Virus record (IMG/VR): IMGVR_UViG_3300024255_001176
Span: 1-45,443 of that record
DNA: 45,443 nt
Source: a virus
Strand: one strand, 5' to 3'
Part shown: positions 26,498-34,121 of the stretch, in pieces
How positions within the stretch are numbered: the first letter of the stretch is position 1
Layout: the number at the start of each line of letters is the position of its first letter
Program-made: the position numbers and the translations under genes
The notes under the pieces: model-generated
The model's input: only the letters and a program-made list of their open reading frames with translations
The model's database searches: none
Told to the model about the DNA's origin: nothing

Positions 26498-27055
26498 TTA
26501 AGTCCACCTTGTGTAACGGTTTAAGTTTTCATAAAATTTGTCAGGGTGTATTTCCCAAACAGTTTGATCAGTATGCCTATAATGAACATCTTTAATTTTT
26601 TCAACTATGCCTAATTTAGCAAGAGTAGGAAAATAGTAACTGTGTACTAGACGTTGACTTGCTTCTTTACTAGCATTTGATGTTGCAAACATTCTTCCAC
26701 GTCCTGAAACCCATTCAATACATTGTGGCAACATAAATTGATCTGTTAAATTTTGATGTTGTGCTACAAGACGTTTAGGTGTAATTAATCCTTTGTCTTT
26801 ACGTTCTTCGGCAAACGTACAAACACGAGTAAGAATACGATAGCCACCTGGCATAACATCATCAAATGAATGTGCGGCAACACTGCCTATAGGTCGATTG
26901 TCATTATAAAGTATCCAAGCATTCCATTCACGCTCATTGCGAAAACAATCAATCATTACTTTCTGACTGGCGTTGTTTACGAAACCACGCTTGCCTGCTT
27001 TGCTATAAAAATTAGCCAAGTCTAAATCTTTATTCCATTCTACCATTTTATGCAT
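26498..27055 (-). CDS. GNAT acetyltransferase-like protein
   Basis: A 185-residue protein that looks like a GNAT-fold acyltransferase: a helical N-terminus, then WILYNDNRPIGSVAAHSF as two central strands, then YRILTRVCTFAEERKDKG as the strand and loop region where acetyl-CoA normally binds, and a later helix. The Q/RxxGxG/A acyl-CoA loop is not clear, so this is a fold-level guess. It is directly adjacent to the sulfotransferase-like gene and overlaps the kinase-like gene by 8 bp. Confidence 0.4.
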   Translation of the reverse strand: MHKMVEWNKDLDLANFYSKAGKRGFVNNASQKVMIDCFRNEREWNAWILYNDNRPIGSVAAHSFDDVMPGGYRILTRVCTFAEERKDKGLITPKRLVAQHQNLTDQFMLPQCIEWVSGRGRMFATSNASKEASQRLVHSYYFPTLAKLGIVEKIKDVHYRHTDQTVWEIHPDKFYENLNRYTRWT

Positions 27056-27728
27056 AAATTTCTTTAGCCTTTTCCATTACATCATCTCTAAAGTTTGTTT
27101 TAAAACTATCGAATGCTAACAGTTGTATTTTTTGATGTTGGGTTGCTGCATCAACATCAATACCAGCGGCAGTCATTTTAGGAAATAAGTCTGCTTGTCT
27201 ATCTTCGCTAATGTGACTCATAACACTACGTAAACTTATATCAGCATCACTTGAATCGTATGTAAAAAAATAATTCATACTTTTTAGTTTACTGTCTACA
27301 ATAAAATAGCTGCTAGGATGCAAACTATATTTTGTTAATCCCAAGTCTTTGTGTGCTTGTATTATTTCAAGCATCTGTGTATCCCAATCTGGTAAAACTT
27401 TCGAATAATCTGTACCAACACATCCAGCAAGTTCCCACATGTCAGGCCCGTCTATTTCTAAGTAGACTTTCCTAAACTCGTAGTCAATTTCAAATGCTGG
27501 TACGTGTTGCGGATACTCCTCACGCATTAGTCTAAGATACTTTATTTCACGTTCAAACTTTTCATCCATCAAGTCTACATCAACGACTTGATTATGTCCT
27601 CCGTGATATCCTTCATCGTTATGATACCATTGACAAAACTGTTGTTTGTCATCACTAATAAGACTAGTGTATATTAGGTTGTTTCTACATAATCCTTTTT
27701 CAGGAACATTATTATAGTAGTAGTTCAT
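27048..27728 (-). CDS. Protein-kinase/APH-fold-like protein, second copy
   Basis: A 226-residue relative of the protein at 22519. Shared layout: LISDDKQQFCQWY near residue 24, an acidic helix around Glu61, VYLEIDGPD at 88-96, MLEIIQAHKDLG at 119-130, YSLHPSSYFIVDSKLKSMNY at 134-153. The last part aligns with the kinase catalytic loop and following strand but lacks HxD and has MNYFF in place of IDW, so catalysis is doubtful. The similarity to kinases is inference. It is the first gene of its block; its ATG is 32 nt from a late-like element. Confidence 0.4.
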   Translation of the reverse strand: MNYYYNNVPEKGLCRNNLIYTSLISDDKQQFCQWYHNDEGYHGGHNQVVDVDLMDEKFEREIKYLRLMREEYPQHVPAFEIDYEFRKVYLEIDGPDMWELAGCVGTDYSKVLPDWDTQMLEIIQAHKDLGLTKYSLHPSSYFIVDSKLKSMNYFFTYDSSDADISLRSVMSHISEDRQADLFPKMTAAGIDVDAATQHQKIQLLAFDSFKTNFRDDVMEKAKEIYA

Positions 27729-27760
27729 ATATTGTATTATCGTTTCCTATTTAACATACA

Positions 27761-27768
27761 TACTTACC
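27761..27768 (-). promoter_or_regulatory. Possible late-like promoter element, minus strand
   Basis: GGTAAGTA on the minus strand is a weaker match to the late octamer. The predicted start near 27755 would give a ~27-nt leader before the ATG at 27728, holding AGGAAA. It is one base from the plus-strand element at 27770. Confidence 0.3.
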
Positions 27769-27769
27769 T

Positions 27770-27777
27770 GATAAGTA
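27770..27777 (+). promoter_or_regulatory. T4-late-like promoter element, plus strand
   Basis: GATAAGTA ends 5 nt before the ATG at 27783, the same spacing as at 21878 and 33509. This again predicts transcription from the A of the ATG. No ribosome site is seen. Confidence 0.5.
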
Positions 27778-27782
27778 TATGT

Positions 27783-28598
27783 ATGATAAAAGGAATTGGC
27801 AGCAAGCCATATATTAATTTAGATCCGTACTTAGACATTGCAGGGTTTAGAGCCCTCCACCCTGAAATATGTCGTGGTTTTGCTCTTGCAAGAGAGTATG
27901 CTAAAGAAGGTACGTGGATGGCACCAGGTTTTAATTGGAAGGATGCTTCATATATTTTAGATTGGAAACCGATCTATCAAGCATGGGATGAATACCAGGC
28001 ATTGCCCGACACCCACCCAATAAAAGTTGAGGGTGATAAAATACTACCTAAAGATTTTGGCGATTATAAACAGCGTAATATTTTTACACGTTATCTTAAA
28101 TCTACATTAGGTGCTAACGATCCTTACATATATTACTTCCTATGGAATGAAGGAGATTGGAATGAGAGAAATGCTGAACGTCAAAAAACTGAAGAAGCGA
28201 TACACTTTCCAGGTGTCGTTAAGTGGGTTGAAAATTTGCAAGAAGAAGGAATCATCGATCAAATCGGAAGAGTAATATTCTTCCATTGTGATCATAACGG
28301 TCGAGCCTTTGAACATAGAGACTTAGATGCAGACAACGGAGTGCATGATGATAAGCAATATAGTCCGCACAATGATGAATTTATACATATACGCTATCGC
28401 ACTAAAAGAGGATTTTATATATGGGATCCTGAAAGCGAAAATAAATATTATTTAAACTGTAATGCTGCATTTTGGAATGACCAAGACTGGCATGGCGGCG
28501 AGTCTAGTAACGAAGTAGAATACGGACTACGTATTGATTGTAAATTTTCAAAAGCATTCCGTAAACAGTTAGAAATAGATGATTTGGAAAATTATTAA
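27783..28598 (+). CDS. 2OG oxygenase-like protein
   Basis: A 271-residue protein with AFEHRDLDAD at 175-184 (His178, Asp180), DWHGGES at 235-241 (His237) and YGLRIDCKF (Arg250), the ligand order of a 2OG-Fe(II) oxygenase with IHIRYRTKRGFYIWDP as the strands in between. The N-terminal 100 residues are an added domain without a motif I know. I start it at ATG 27783, 5 nt after a late-like octamer; an upstream in-frame TTG at 27732 would add 17 residues overlapping the promoter and is rejected. It is joined to the next gene by TAATG. Confidence 0.65.
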   Translation: MIKGIGSKPYINLDPYLDIAGFRALHPEICRGFALAREYAKEGTWMAPGFNWKDASYILDWKPIYQAWDEYQALPDTHPIKVEGDKILPKDFGDYKQRNIFTRYLKSTLGANDPYIYYFLWNEGDWNERNAERQKTEEAIHFPGVVKWVENLQEEGIIDQIGRVIFFHCDHNGRAFEHRDLDADNGVHDDKQYSPHNDEFIHIRYRTKRGFYIWDPESENKYYLNCNAAFWNDQDWHGGESSNEVEYGLRIDCKFSKAFRKQLEIDDLENY

Positions 28599-29086
28599 TG
28601 ATTTGCATAGATAATTGGAAATCTCAAATTAACAATAAATTAAGACAACAGGTTTTAGAAACTGAAGGTCAAGCAAGACCAAGAGACTGGCCACCTGCGT
28701 TTGCAGTTGAAAGTGACGAATACAAACGTGCCGAAGAAGCCGGCTATGATTTATCAGCAGTACATTGGTGGGTATATGAAGAAAAAGATTTACAGCCGTT
28801 AAGTATTCCGTTGTCAAATAATTACCATTGGTGGATTACTAAATTGTATCCAGGACAGTTTATGCCTATGCATAGTGATCCCCATACACACGAACAAAAA
28901 TGTAATCGATATTGGATACCTTTGCAAGATTACGAATCAGGTCATATTTTTATATACAAAGACAACTTAATGACACAATACAATGCATACGATGTTTTTA
29001 AATATGATCACGAAAACGACATGCACGGTGCAGCAAATATAGGACATACTCCAAGAGTTGTTTTACAGGTAACAGAATATGTCTAA
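28598..29086 (+). CDS. Asp/Asn beta-hydroxylase-like 2OG oxygenase
   Basis: A 162-residue protein with LYPGQFMPMHSDPHTH at 83-98 (His92, Asp94), NDMHGAANIG at 140-149 (His143) and TPRVVLQV (Arg153), the complete iron and 2-oxoglutarate ligand set of a compact cupin-type oxygenase. RYWIPLQD and GHIFIYKDN are the intervening strands. It resembles the tandem pair at 23183 and 23758 in the N-terminal AEEAGYDL region. It is tightly coupled to neighbours on both sides. Confidence 0.7.
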   Translation: MICIDNWKSQINNKLRQQVLETEGQARPRDWPPAFAVESDEYKRAEEAGYDLSAVHWWVYEEKDLQPLSIPLSNNYHWWITKLYPGQFMPMHSDPHTHEQKCNRYWIPLQDYESGHIFIYKDNLMTQYNAYDVFKYDHENDMHGAANIGHTPRVVLQVTEYV

Positions 29087-30221
29087 AACATATTGCCCTT
29101 ATCCATTTATAGGTGCAAGTTTACAAAGTGATAATCTAGTATTGCCTTGCGGACAATATATGGATGTTGCACAATTTAAAGGTAAATCTATTACCGAAGC
29201 ACGTAAACAGATGCAGTGTATAAGAACAAAGATGCTTAATGGAGAGCATGATGCAGGATGTCAGTGTCCTGCAGAAGAAGCAGCAGGGTTGTCTAGTATG
29301 CGCCAAGGCGCTCTACAACAGTTTGGTGTACAGCCTTTTGGTCCTTTAAAAACTGTAGAAATATTTTTTGATAATGTTTGCAATCTAAAATGCAGAATGT
29401 GTTCTAGTACACACAGCCATTTGTGGTATGAAGAAGAAAAAGAATTATACGGTACAACGTATAATAGTACAAAATATACTAAAAGTTCGTTGCCTAATGA
29501 AATAAATGTAGCACAGTTAGAAGAAATTAAAGTTTATGGTGGAGAACCATTACAGTCTTTAGAAGCAGAAGCATTTTTTAAAAGATTATTAGACGAAGCA
29601 TTAGTTGAAAATCTAACAATTGAAATGAGTACTAATGCTACTAAAATTCCTATGCCTTATACTCTAGAAGTGTTTAAGCGGTGTAAAAATTTAAAAATAA
29701 ATTTAAGCATAGATGCATACGGTAAACTTAATGAATTTATTCGCAAAGGTTGTAATTGGAATGAAATAATAACTGTTATGGACTTCTTTCACAAACTATA
29801 CAATGAAAGAGATAGCAATACTGTAATACAAGTACATAGTGCAGTAGGAGTTTATAATGCTAATATGATAAACGATCTAGAATCATTTGTAAAAGAAAAC
29901 TATCCTAGATTTAATACAACACAACAAATGATTCAATATCCAGTTTATCTTAATTTACAAAACATGCCTCAAGATTACAAAGAATTAATTGAACCGTATG
30001 TTAACGAAGAAACTAAAAAATTTATGTATGGAAATATTTTAAATAATTATTTTGACCACTTTGTAAATTTTCATAATAAATTAAACAATATTAGAAAGGA
30101 AAACTTTCTTTATAATCCGTTGTTAGAGGATTATATTAACAAACATAAGACAACAATAGATAGCAATGATTTTTTTATAGAACAAATTAAATTTTTAAAA
30201 GGAGAAAAAAATGAAATTTAA
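29079..30221 (+). CDS. Radical SAM enzyme with N-terminal cysteine (twitch-like) domain
   Basis: A 380-residue protein with radical SAM motif CNLKCRMC (Cys101, 105, 108) and VYGGEPLQ. The short N-terminal domain begins almost at once with YCPYPFIGASLQSDN, then Cys24 and CQC at 61-63, the minimal form of the cysteine domain found in three other proteins here. RRVDY-type SPASM features are absent at the C-terminus, which is helical and Asn-rich. It overlaps the previous gene by 8 bp and the next by 11 bp, so it shares an operon with a 2OG oxygenase and a secreted protein. Confidence 0.8.
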   Translation: MSKTYCPYPFIGASLQSDNLVLPCGQYMDVAQFKGKSITEARKQMQCIRTKMLNGEHDAGCQCPAEEAAGLSSMRQGALQQFGVQPFGPLKTVEIFFDNVCNLKCRMCSSTHSHLWYEEEKELYGTTYNSTKYTKSSLPNEINVAQLEEIKVYGGEPLQSLEAEAFFKRLLDEALVENLTIEMSTNATKIPMPYTLEVFKRCKNLKINLSIDAYGKLNEFIRKGCNWNEIITVMDFFHKLYNERDSNTVIQVHSAVGVYNANMINDLESFVKENYPRFNTTQQMIQYPVYLNLQNMPQDYKELIEPYVNEETKKFMYGNILNNYFDHFVNFHNKLNNIRKENFLYNPLLEDYINKHKTTIDSNDFFIEQIKFLKGEKNEI

Positions 30222-30783
30222 AGAAAGGTATTTTCACATAGCAGTAATTGCATTTTGCACAAGTTTTTTATCGAGTATTGCATTTGCAGACAGTATTAAT
30301 TTTTCAGCAAGTCATCAAAAAAATGCAAACAACACAATTAGCGATGCTTTTGCGTTTAAATATATTAAAGATTTAAATCCACGAGCAGACGTTGATGTAC
30401 TTTATCAAGGAAGTAACAACAGATCTTCAAACGGTGTAGTAGCATTGTACGAAGTAGGTGCTAGGTATAAAGTGCCTATAGCAAAGCGTACTCAATTTTT
30501 CGTAAGAGGAATGGCAGGGTCATTACAACCGTCAGGCATTTCTAGCAAAAATTATTTAGGTGCTGAAACAGGTATTATGACTAAAGTTACACCTAAAGTT
30601 GGAATACGAGCAGACTATACACGTATGACAGGTATTGGTAAATCTAAGATGGACAATAACTTTTCGAGGATATGGTTATCTTATGATCTAACAAGCACAC
30701 AGTCTGTTGGAGTTCGTCGAGACTTTATGCGCGGTGACGTTGAGTTTGATGCGTGGATGCTGTTATTTAAACAAAAATTTTAA
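30211..30783 (+). CDS. Secreted outer-membrane beta-barrel-like protein
   Basis: A 190-residue protein with a clear Sec signal peptide: MKFKER basic start, hydrophobic core to residue 22, and a likely cut after SIAFA (residue 26). The mature part has alternating amphipathic strands, many Tyr, Ser and Asn, and ends in LLFKQKF with the C-terminal Phe typical of outer-membrane barrels. About 164 residues would fit an eight-stranded barrel. A phage protein placed in the host outer membrane could block receptors against other phages or alter uptake. GGAG at 30201-30204 is a strong ribosome site. It ends tail-to-tail with the next gene (4-bp overlap). Confidence 0.65.
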   Translation: MKFKERYFHIAVIAFCTSFLSSIAFADSINFSASHQKNANNTISDAFAFKYIKDLNPRADVDVLYQGSNNRSSNGVVALYEVGARYKVPIAKRTQFFVRGMAGSLQPSGISSKNYLGAETGIMTKVTPKVGIRADYTRMTGIGKSKMDNNFSRIWLSYDLTSTQSVGVRRDFMRGDVEFDAWMLLFKQKF

Positions 30784-31868
30784 TGTCCTGCATTTGCTTT
30801 GAGAGAAAAATTAATTTTAACACGTTTAATTTTTCTCCTAAGAACACTTACTAAATTTTCTTGTGCTAGTAATCTATGTTGTAAAGAATATTTTGCAGCA
30901 GTACCTTCATAGCAAAATATATTTGATAGATTAACAAGTGTCTTTAGATTAGGATCAATATAGTCTACAATAGATAATTCTTCTAGTAAGTTAGCGTAGA
31001 CGAATATATATTCAACACCGTCTTTTGGTGGACAGTTCTCCTGCCAGTAGTCTAATGCACATTGATTGTAGTCATAAAATATTACACGACCTTTGTCAAT
31101 TAAATCCAAGTATAACGTTCCGCTTGCTGGCAATACTAGTTGTTCGTAGACGTCATTAATACCAGTAGTCCATTCTGTATTGTCAGTATGAACAAACTCT
31201 TCTTTGCAGTAATTAAACTTATGTTCTATATAATCAATATTTTTGTAAAAGTCTTGTTCGCTTTCTGGATAGTAATGTTTTTTATTATTTCTAATATCGT
31301 CATCAAACACAACAACAGGTAAGTTGTTTTCAAATGCTAGACGTAAAAAATTCCAACCGTGACATCGATTCGAGTATTGTTGTCTATGCAATCCTTTAGA
31401 TACAAATTTTGGGGTATAATCGTCGTGTATATTGCTTAAACTACGAGTAGGTTCTAGTTGGGTGTGTTGTACGTCTTTTTCAAAAGCGCCTACTGTAGGG
31501 CTCTTATATGCATTATAAACCGCCATATTAACCACATAGCACTGATGATGTAATTCGTAATAAGCATCGTGCATAGTGCGATCTAATACATGTCCTGCTA
31601 TAAAAAAGTCTGTGGTTACAAGATCCTCTAGTGCTTTAAAAAACGCATCACCGTTAATATACTCTGTTCCTGGGCTCATTACAACAGCATAATCGGTATC
31701 AACATTACGTAGAAGTTTGTCTACCTCTTTTCCTTTAATAACTTTATAGCCTTTAGTATGTATGTTTGATATTGTAAAGTCACTGATGTTTCTAATAGTA
31801 GTTTGTATTTCACTATTAGCATAAGTGTCTATATCGTCTACAATACAAAATGTTATTTTATCTTTCAT
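30780..31868 (-). CDS. Two-part GT-like/methyltransferase-like protein, copy B
   Basis: A 362-residue paralogue of the protein at 17912-19027. Residues ~85-155 are almost the same in both (DFFIAGHVLDRTM, YELHHQCYVVNMAVYNAY, then NIHDDYTP), and the DNA there is also nearly identical. The C-terminal Rossmann-like part has LVLPASGTLYLDLIDKG and VIFYDYNQCALDYWQE. Function not established. It sits immediately after a radical SAM gene, as copy A does, overlapping it by 11 bp. Confidence 0.55.
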   Translation of the reverse strand: MKDKITFCIVDDIDTYANSEIQTTIRNISDFTISNIHTKGYKVIKGKEVDKLLRNVDTDYAVVMSPGTEYINGDAFFKALEDLVTTDFFIAGHVLDRTMHDAYYELHHQCYVVNMAVYNAYKSPTVGAFEKDVQHTQLEPTRSLSNIHDDYTPKFVSKGLHRQQYSNRCHGWNFLRLAFENNLPVVVFDDDIRNNKKHYYPESEQDFYKNIDYIEHKFNYCKEEFVHTDNTEWTTGINDVYEQLVLPASGTLYLDLIDKGRVIFYDYNQCALDYWQENCPPKDGVEYIFVYANLLEELSIVDYIDPNLKTLVNLSNIFCYEGTAAKYSLQHRLLAQENLVSVLRRKIKRVKINFSLKANAGH

Positions 31869-32823
31869 GTTTATATAAAGGCAAGACTTGTATTTTGTCT
31901 TTTACTATTTCCTGTTTATTTTTAGGACACATGCTACATGCACTTACGCCGCAGTAGTGTGTATCTGAAAAATATTTAACTTCTAAATCAGTACAAGTGT
32001 CTAAGTCAACCGGCTTGTACATTAAATATTTTTGCCAGTCGTCGTCTTCTAATAGATTGTGTTTGTCTAAAAAGTTTTGTAAGGTTCCTAGTGCAGCACA
32101 TTTATAAATTTTATTTTCATATAAGAACGCACAAAATTGACTTGGGCAACTATTATTATAAGATGCTTGCGGATCGTCTGAATTAAATGGCTTAGGTACA
32201 CCATTAACAGTTTGGTATATAGAATGAAACCAGTCAGACTCCATATAATGTATACCGTAGTTATTTTCCATATACGTTACTTCGTTAAGATCTCTTTGTG
32301 TAATATCCCATCCCTTGCGGTCAACGTACTCTTTCCAGTTATCTGTGCCAGTATCGTATTTCATAATGTTATACCACCATAGATATCCCGGCTCTATTTT
32401 ATTAATGTTTAATTGTGCTGCTACGTCTGCAACACTAGAAACAATTTTATCCTTACTGCCAAACTTTGCAGTATGATTACATACTTGTACCCAAACACGG
32501 TATTCTTTGATTAAATTTGCAATCCAGTCTATATTTTTGTTTAGTAGCATACCATTAGTAGACATAAAGATAGTTTTATTTGGCTCTATGCTTCTAATGT
32601 ATTTGATAATTTCTAATACTTTGTCTTTGTAAAGCAACGGCTCTCCGCCTAGCACACTCCAGTTTTCAACATCAAACTTTTCATTTGCTAAACGAATGCT
32701 TTCTTTAATTGTGTCTAATTCTGGATCGTAGCCTCTTAATGTATCGCTACGTGTATCACAATTTGAACACGCAAGATTACATTTGTTTCCATAAAACACA
32801 TCTAGTATTTTAATGTGATTCAT
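31858..32823 (-). CDS. Radical SAM enzyme
   Basis: A 321-residue protein with CNLACSNC (Cys15, 19, 22) and LGGEPLLY, both radical SAM hallmarks, plus a Cys-rich C-terminal region (SCPSQFC, KCAALG, CGVSACSMC) that may hold auxiliary clusters. The start is ATG at 32823, preceded by AGGAAA; a TTG eight codons earlier is unlikely. It overlaps the 2OG gene by 14 bp. The gene order oxygenase, radical SAM, two-part protein may define a working set. Confidence 0.8.
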   Translation of the reverse strand: MNHIKILDVFYGNKCNLACSNCDTRSDTLRGYDPELDTIKESIRLANEKFDVENWSVLGGEPLLYKDKVLEIIKYIRSIEPNKTIFMSTNGMLLNKNIDWIANLIKEYRVWVQVCNHTAKFGSKDKIVSSVADVAAQLNINKIEPGYLWWYNIMKYDTGTDNWKEYVDRKGWDITQRDLNEVTYMENNYGIHYMESDWFHSIYQTVNGVPKPFNSDDPQASYNNSCPSQFCAFLYENKIYKCAALGTLQNFLDKHNLLEDDDWQKYLMYKPVDLDTCTDLEVKYFSDTHYCGVSACSMCPKNKQEIVKDKIQVLPLYKHER

Positions 32824-33469
32824 TTTGTTTCCTGTAACTTCTTGCAATTAGTTCTACAAATTCGTCTTTCCTTTTACCTGGTATACCATGTGCTATTAAA
32901 TGTATTCTAGGTGTGTTAGAATTGTTAACAAAACTATGTACGTTTCTTATATTAATTATAAAAGCCTTTCCTTCTTTGAAAGGAACAGTACCGTGTCCTT
33001 CAAGAGTCATATGACAGTCGTCTGGGTGAATAATTGCTACGTTAATAGGTACCCCAAACTCAAGCATGTCTAAATTTTCTTCACCTGGTAACTTTCCAGG
33101 AGCATCGCTGTGCGGATTTATTTTACCGCCAGGTTCGAGTTGCATAAAACGTATTCTTCTATAGCGTTCATATGGAAACAATTCCCAAAAGCCTTTAATG
33201 TTAGGTGTATGCTTGCTTATGTTTGTCCATTGGTAAGGAACATCTTCCTCTCTTTCATAGCCGTAGTTTGTCCACGCACCAGTTTTATCCACATCAATAC
33301 CATGTATGCAACTACTGTTCCATCCAGGATGTTCTCCGCCTCTATGATCTACAAATTTTGCAGCACTAGTTTCACGCTTCCATGCTTCGATGTCAAACTC
33401 GATGTCTAATTCAAGCCATCCAAAGTCTGATTTATTTAACAACCAATCTGCAATTTCGTAATCGTTCAT
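32810..33469 (-). CDS. Aspartyl/asparaginyl beta-hydroxylase
   Basis: A 219-residue protein fitting the aspartyl/asparaginyl beta-hydroxylase family. FMQLEPGGKINPHSDAPG at 108-125 gives His120 and Asp122, NIRNVHSFVNNS at 173-184 gives His178, and TPRIHLIAHG gives Arg188. The signature of iron, His and Arg ligands is complete. It hydroxylates Asp/Asn side chains in proteins in characterised relatives. First gene of its block, its ATG follows a late-like octamer by 5 nt and has no ribosome site. Confidence 0.8.
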   Translation of the reverse strand: MNDYEIADWLLNKSDFGWLELDIEFDIEAWKRETSAAKFVDHRGGEHPGWNSSCIHGIDVDKTGAWTNYGYEREEDVPYQWTNISKHTPNIKGFWELFPYERYRRIRFMQLEPGGKINPHSDAPGKLPGEENLDMLEFGVPINVAIIHPDDCHMTLEGHGTVPFKEGKAFIINIRNVHSFVNNSNTPRIHLIAHGIPGKRKDEFVELIARSYRKQNESH

Positions 33470-33474
33470 ATTAA

Positions 33475-33482
33475 TACTTATA
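33475..33482 (-). promoter_or_regulatory. T4-late-like promoter element, minus strand
   Basis: TATAAGTA on the minus strand, one base from the T4 late consensus TATAAATA. It ends 5 nt before the ATG at 33469, so T4-type initiation would give a leaderless message for the hydroxylase gene. Confidence 0.55.
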
Positions 33483-33495
33483 GAATAGAACCTTA

Positions 33496-33503
33496 GATAA
33501 GTA
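33496..33503 (+). promoter_or_regulatory. T4-late-like promoter element, plus strand
   Basis: GATAAGTA ends 5 nt before the ATG at 33509. It mirrors the element at 33475-33482, with 13 nt between the two. Confidence 0.55.
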
Positions 33504-33508
33504 TTAAT

Positions 33509-34069
33509 ATGAACACATTAAGACGCCCCGATGTATTACCAAATGAATGTTATGTTGACTTACAAAAGATGGATAAGTTAACTGAGTTAATTCACGAACT
33601 AATAGAAAAAATTGATGTAAAGCCATTTGGCGTTGACGTAGGTAAAGCTAATAATGAACCTTTATTAAAAGGATGGTTCTCTGTTATAGTAATACCGTTT
33701 GAGTACGAAGACACTTATTATGTTTTATATCCTGAACTACACGAAGCAGCTCAGGATATGATCAACTACGCAAAAACTATGACGGGCGTGGAGAGAATAG
33801 CAATTAATATATTAGAGCCAGGTTGTTTGTTACCATTACATTACGATAACTGGACAAATGATGATAATATAGGTGATCCGCCCCATTACAATATATTGGT
33901 TCCTTTAAACGGAAAAGGTCATTCTATAGTCAATGACAAACTATATGTTAATGAACAAGATGTTCCGATAATATTTGATCCGCAGTCTTATCATGGCGGA
34001 TTTAATAGTACATATGAAGATCGTTATAATTACTTTGTTAAAGTAAAGAACGAAGCATTCGGATACTAG
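33509..34069 (+). CDS. Asp/Asn beta-hydroxylase-like 2OG oxygenase
   Basis: A 186-residue protein with ILEPGCLLPLHYDNW at 101-115 (His111, Asp113), SYHGGFN at 160-166 (His162) and DRYNYFV (Arg172), a full 2OG-Fe(II) ligand set in the cupin order. HYNILVPLNGKGHSIV is the typical pair of strands. It is alone on a short plus transcript before the promoter at 34089. It is expressed divergently from another hydroxylase, so both are likely made together or alternately. Confidence 0.75.
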   Translation: MNTLRRPDVLPNECYVDLQKMDKLTELIHELIEKIDVKPFGVDVGKANNEPLLKGWFSVIVIPFEYEDTYYVLYPELHEAAQDMINYAKTMTGVERIAINILEPGCLLPLHYDNWTNDDNIGDPPHYNILVPLNGKGHSIVNDKLYVNEQDVPIIFDPQSYHGGFNSTYEDRYNYFVKVKNEAFGY

Positions 34070-34088
34070 TGTAATCATTAACTACGTA

Positions 34089-34096
34089 TATAAATA
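34089..34096 (+). promoter_or_regulatory. T4 late promoter, exact consensus
   Basis: TATAAATA lies in the 52-bp gap before the ANL gene. Predicted start near 34102, giving a ~20-nt leader with GGAG at 34112-34115 before the ATG at 34122. This is the clearest late promoter in the window. Confidence 0.75.
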
Positions 34097-34121
34097 ACAA
34101 TATGAATACCTGGAGAATATT

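Larger units (their letters stand above)
33467..33511. repeat. Perfect 15-bp inverted repeat with a start codon at each end
   Basis: CATATTAATACTTAT at 33467-33481 and ATAAGTATTAATATG at 33497-33511 are exact reverse complements around a 15-nt spacer. The outer three bases of each arm are the start codons of the divergent genes, and each arm also contains the late-like octamer. So promoter, leader and start codon are duplicated in mirror image. Confidence 0.85.

Noticed and set aside
27732-27782. Upstream in-frame start for the 27783 oxygenase
   Set aside because: It would make the divergent promoter element coding and has no ribosome site; the extra residues look non-conserved.
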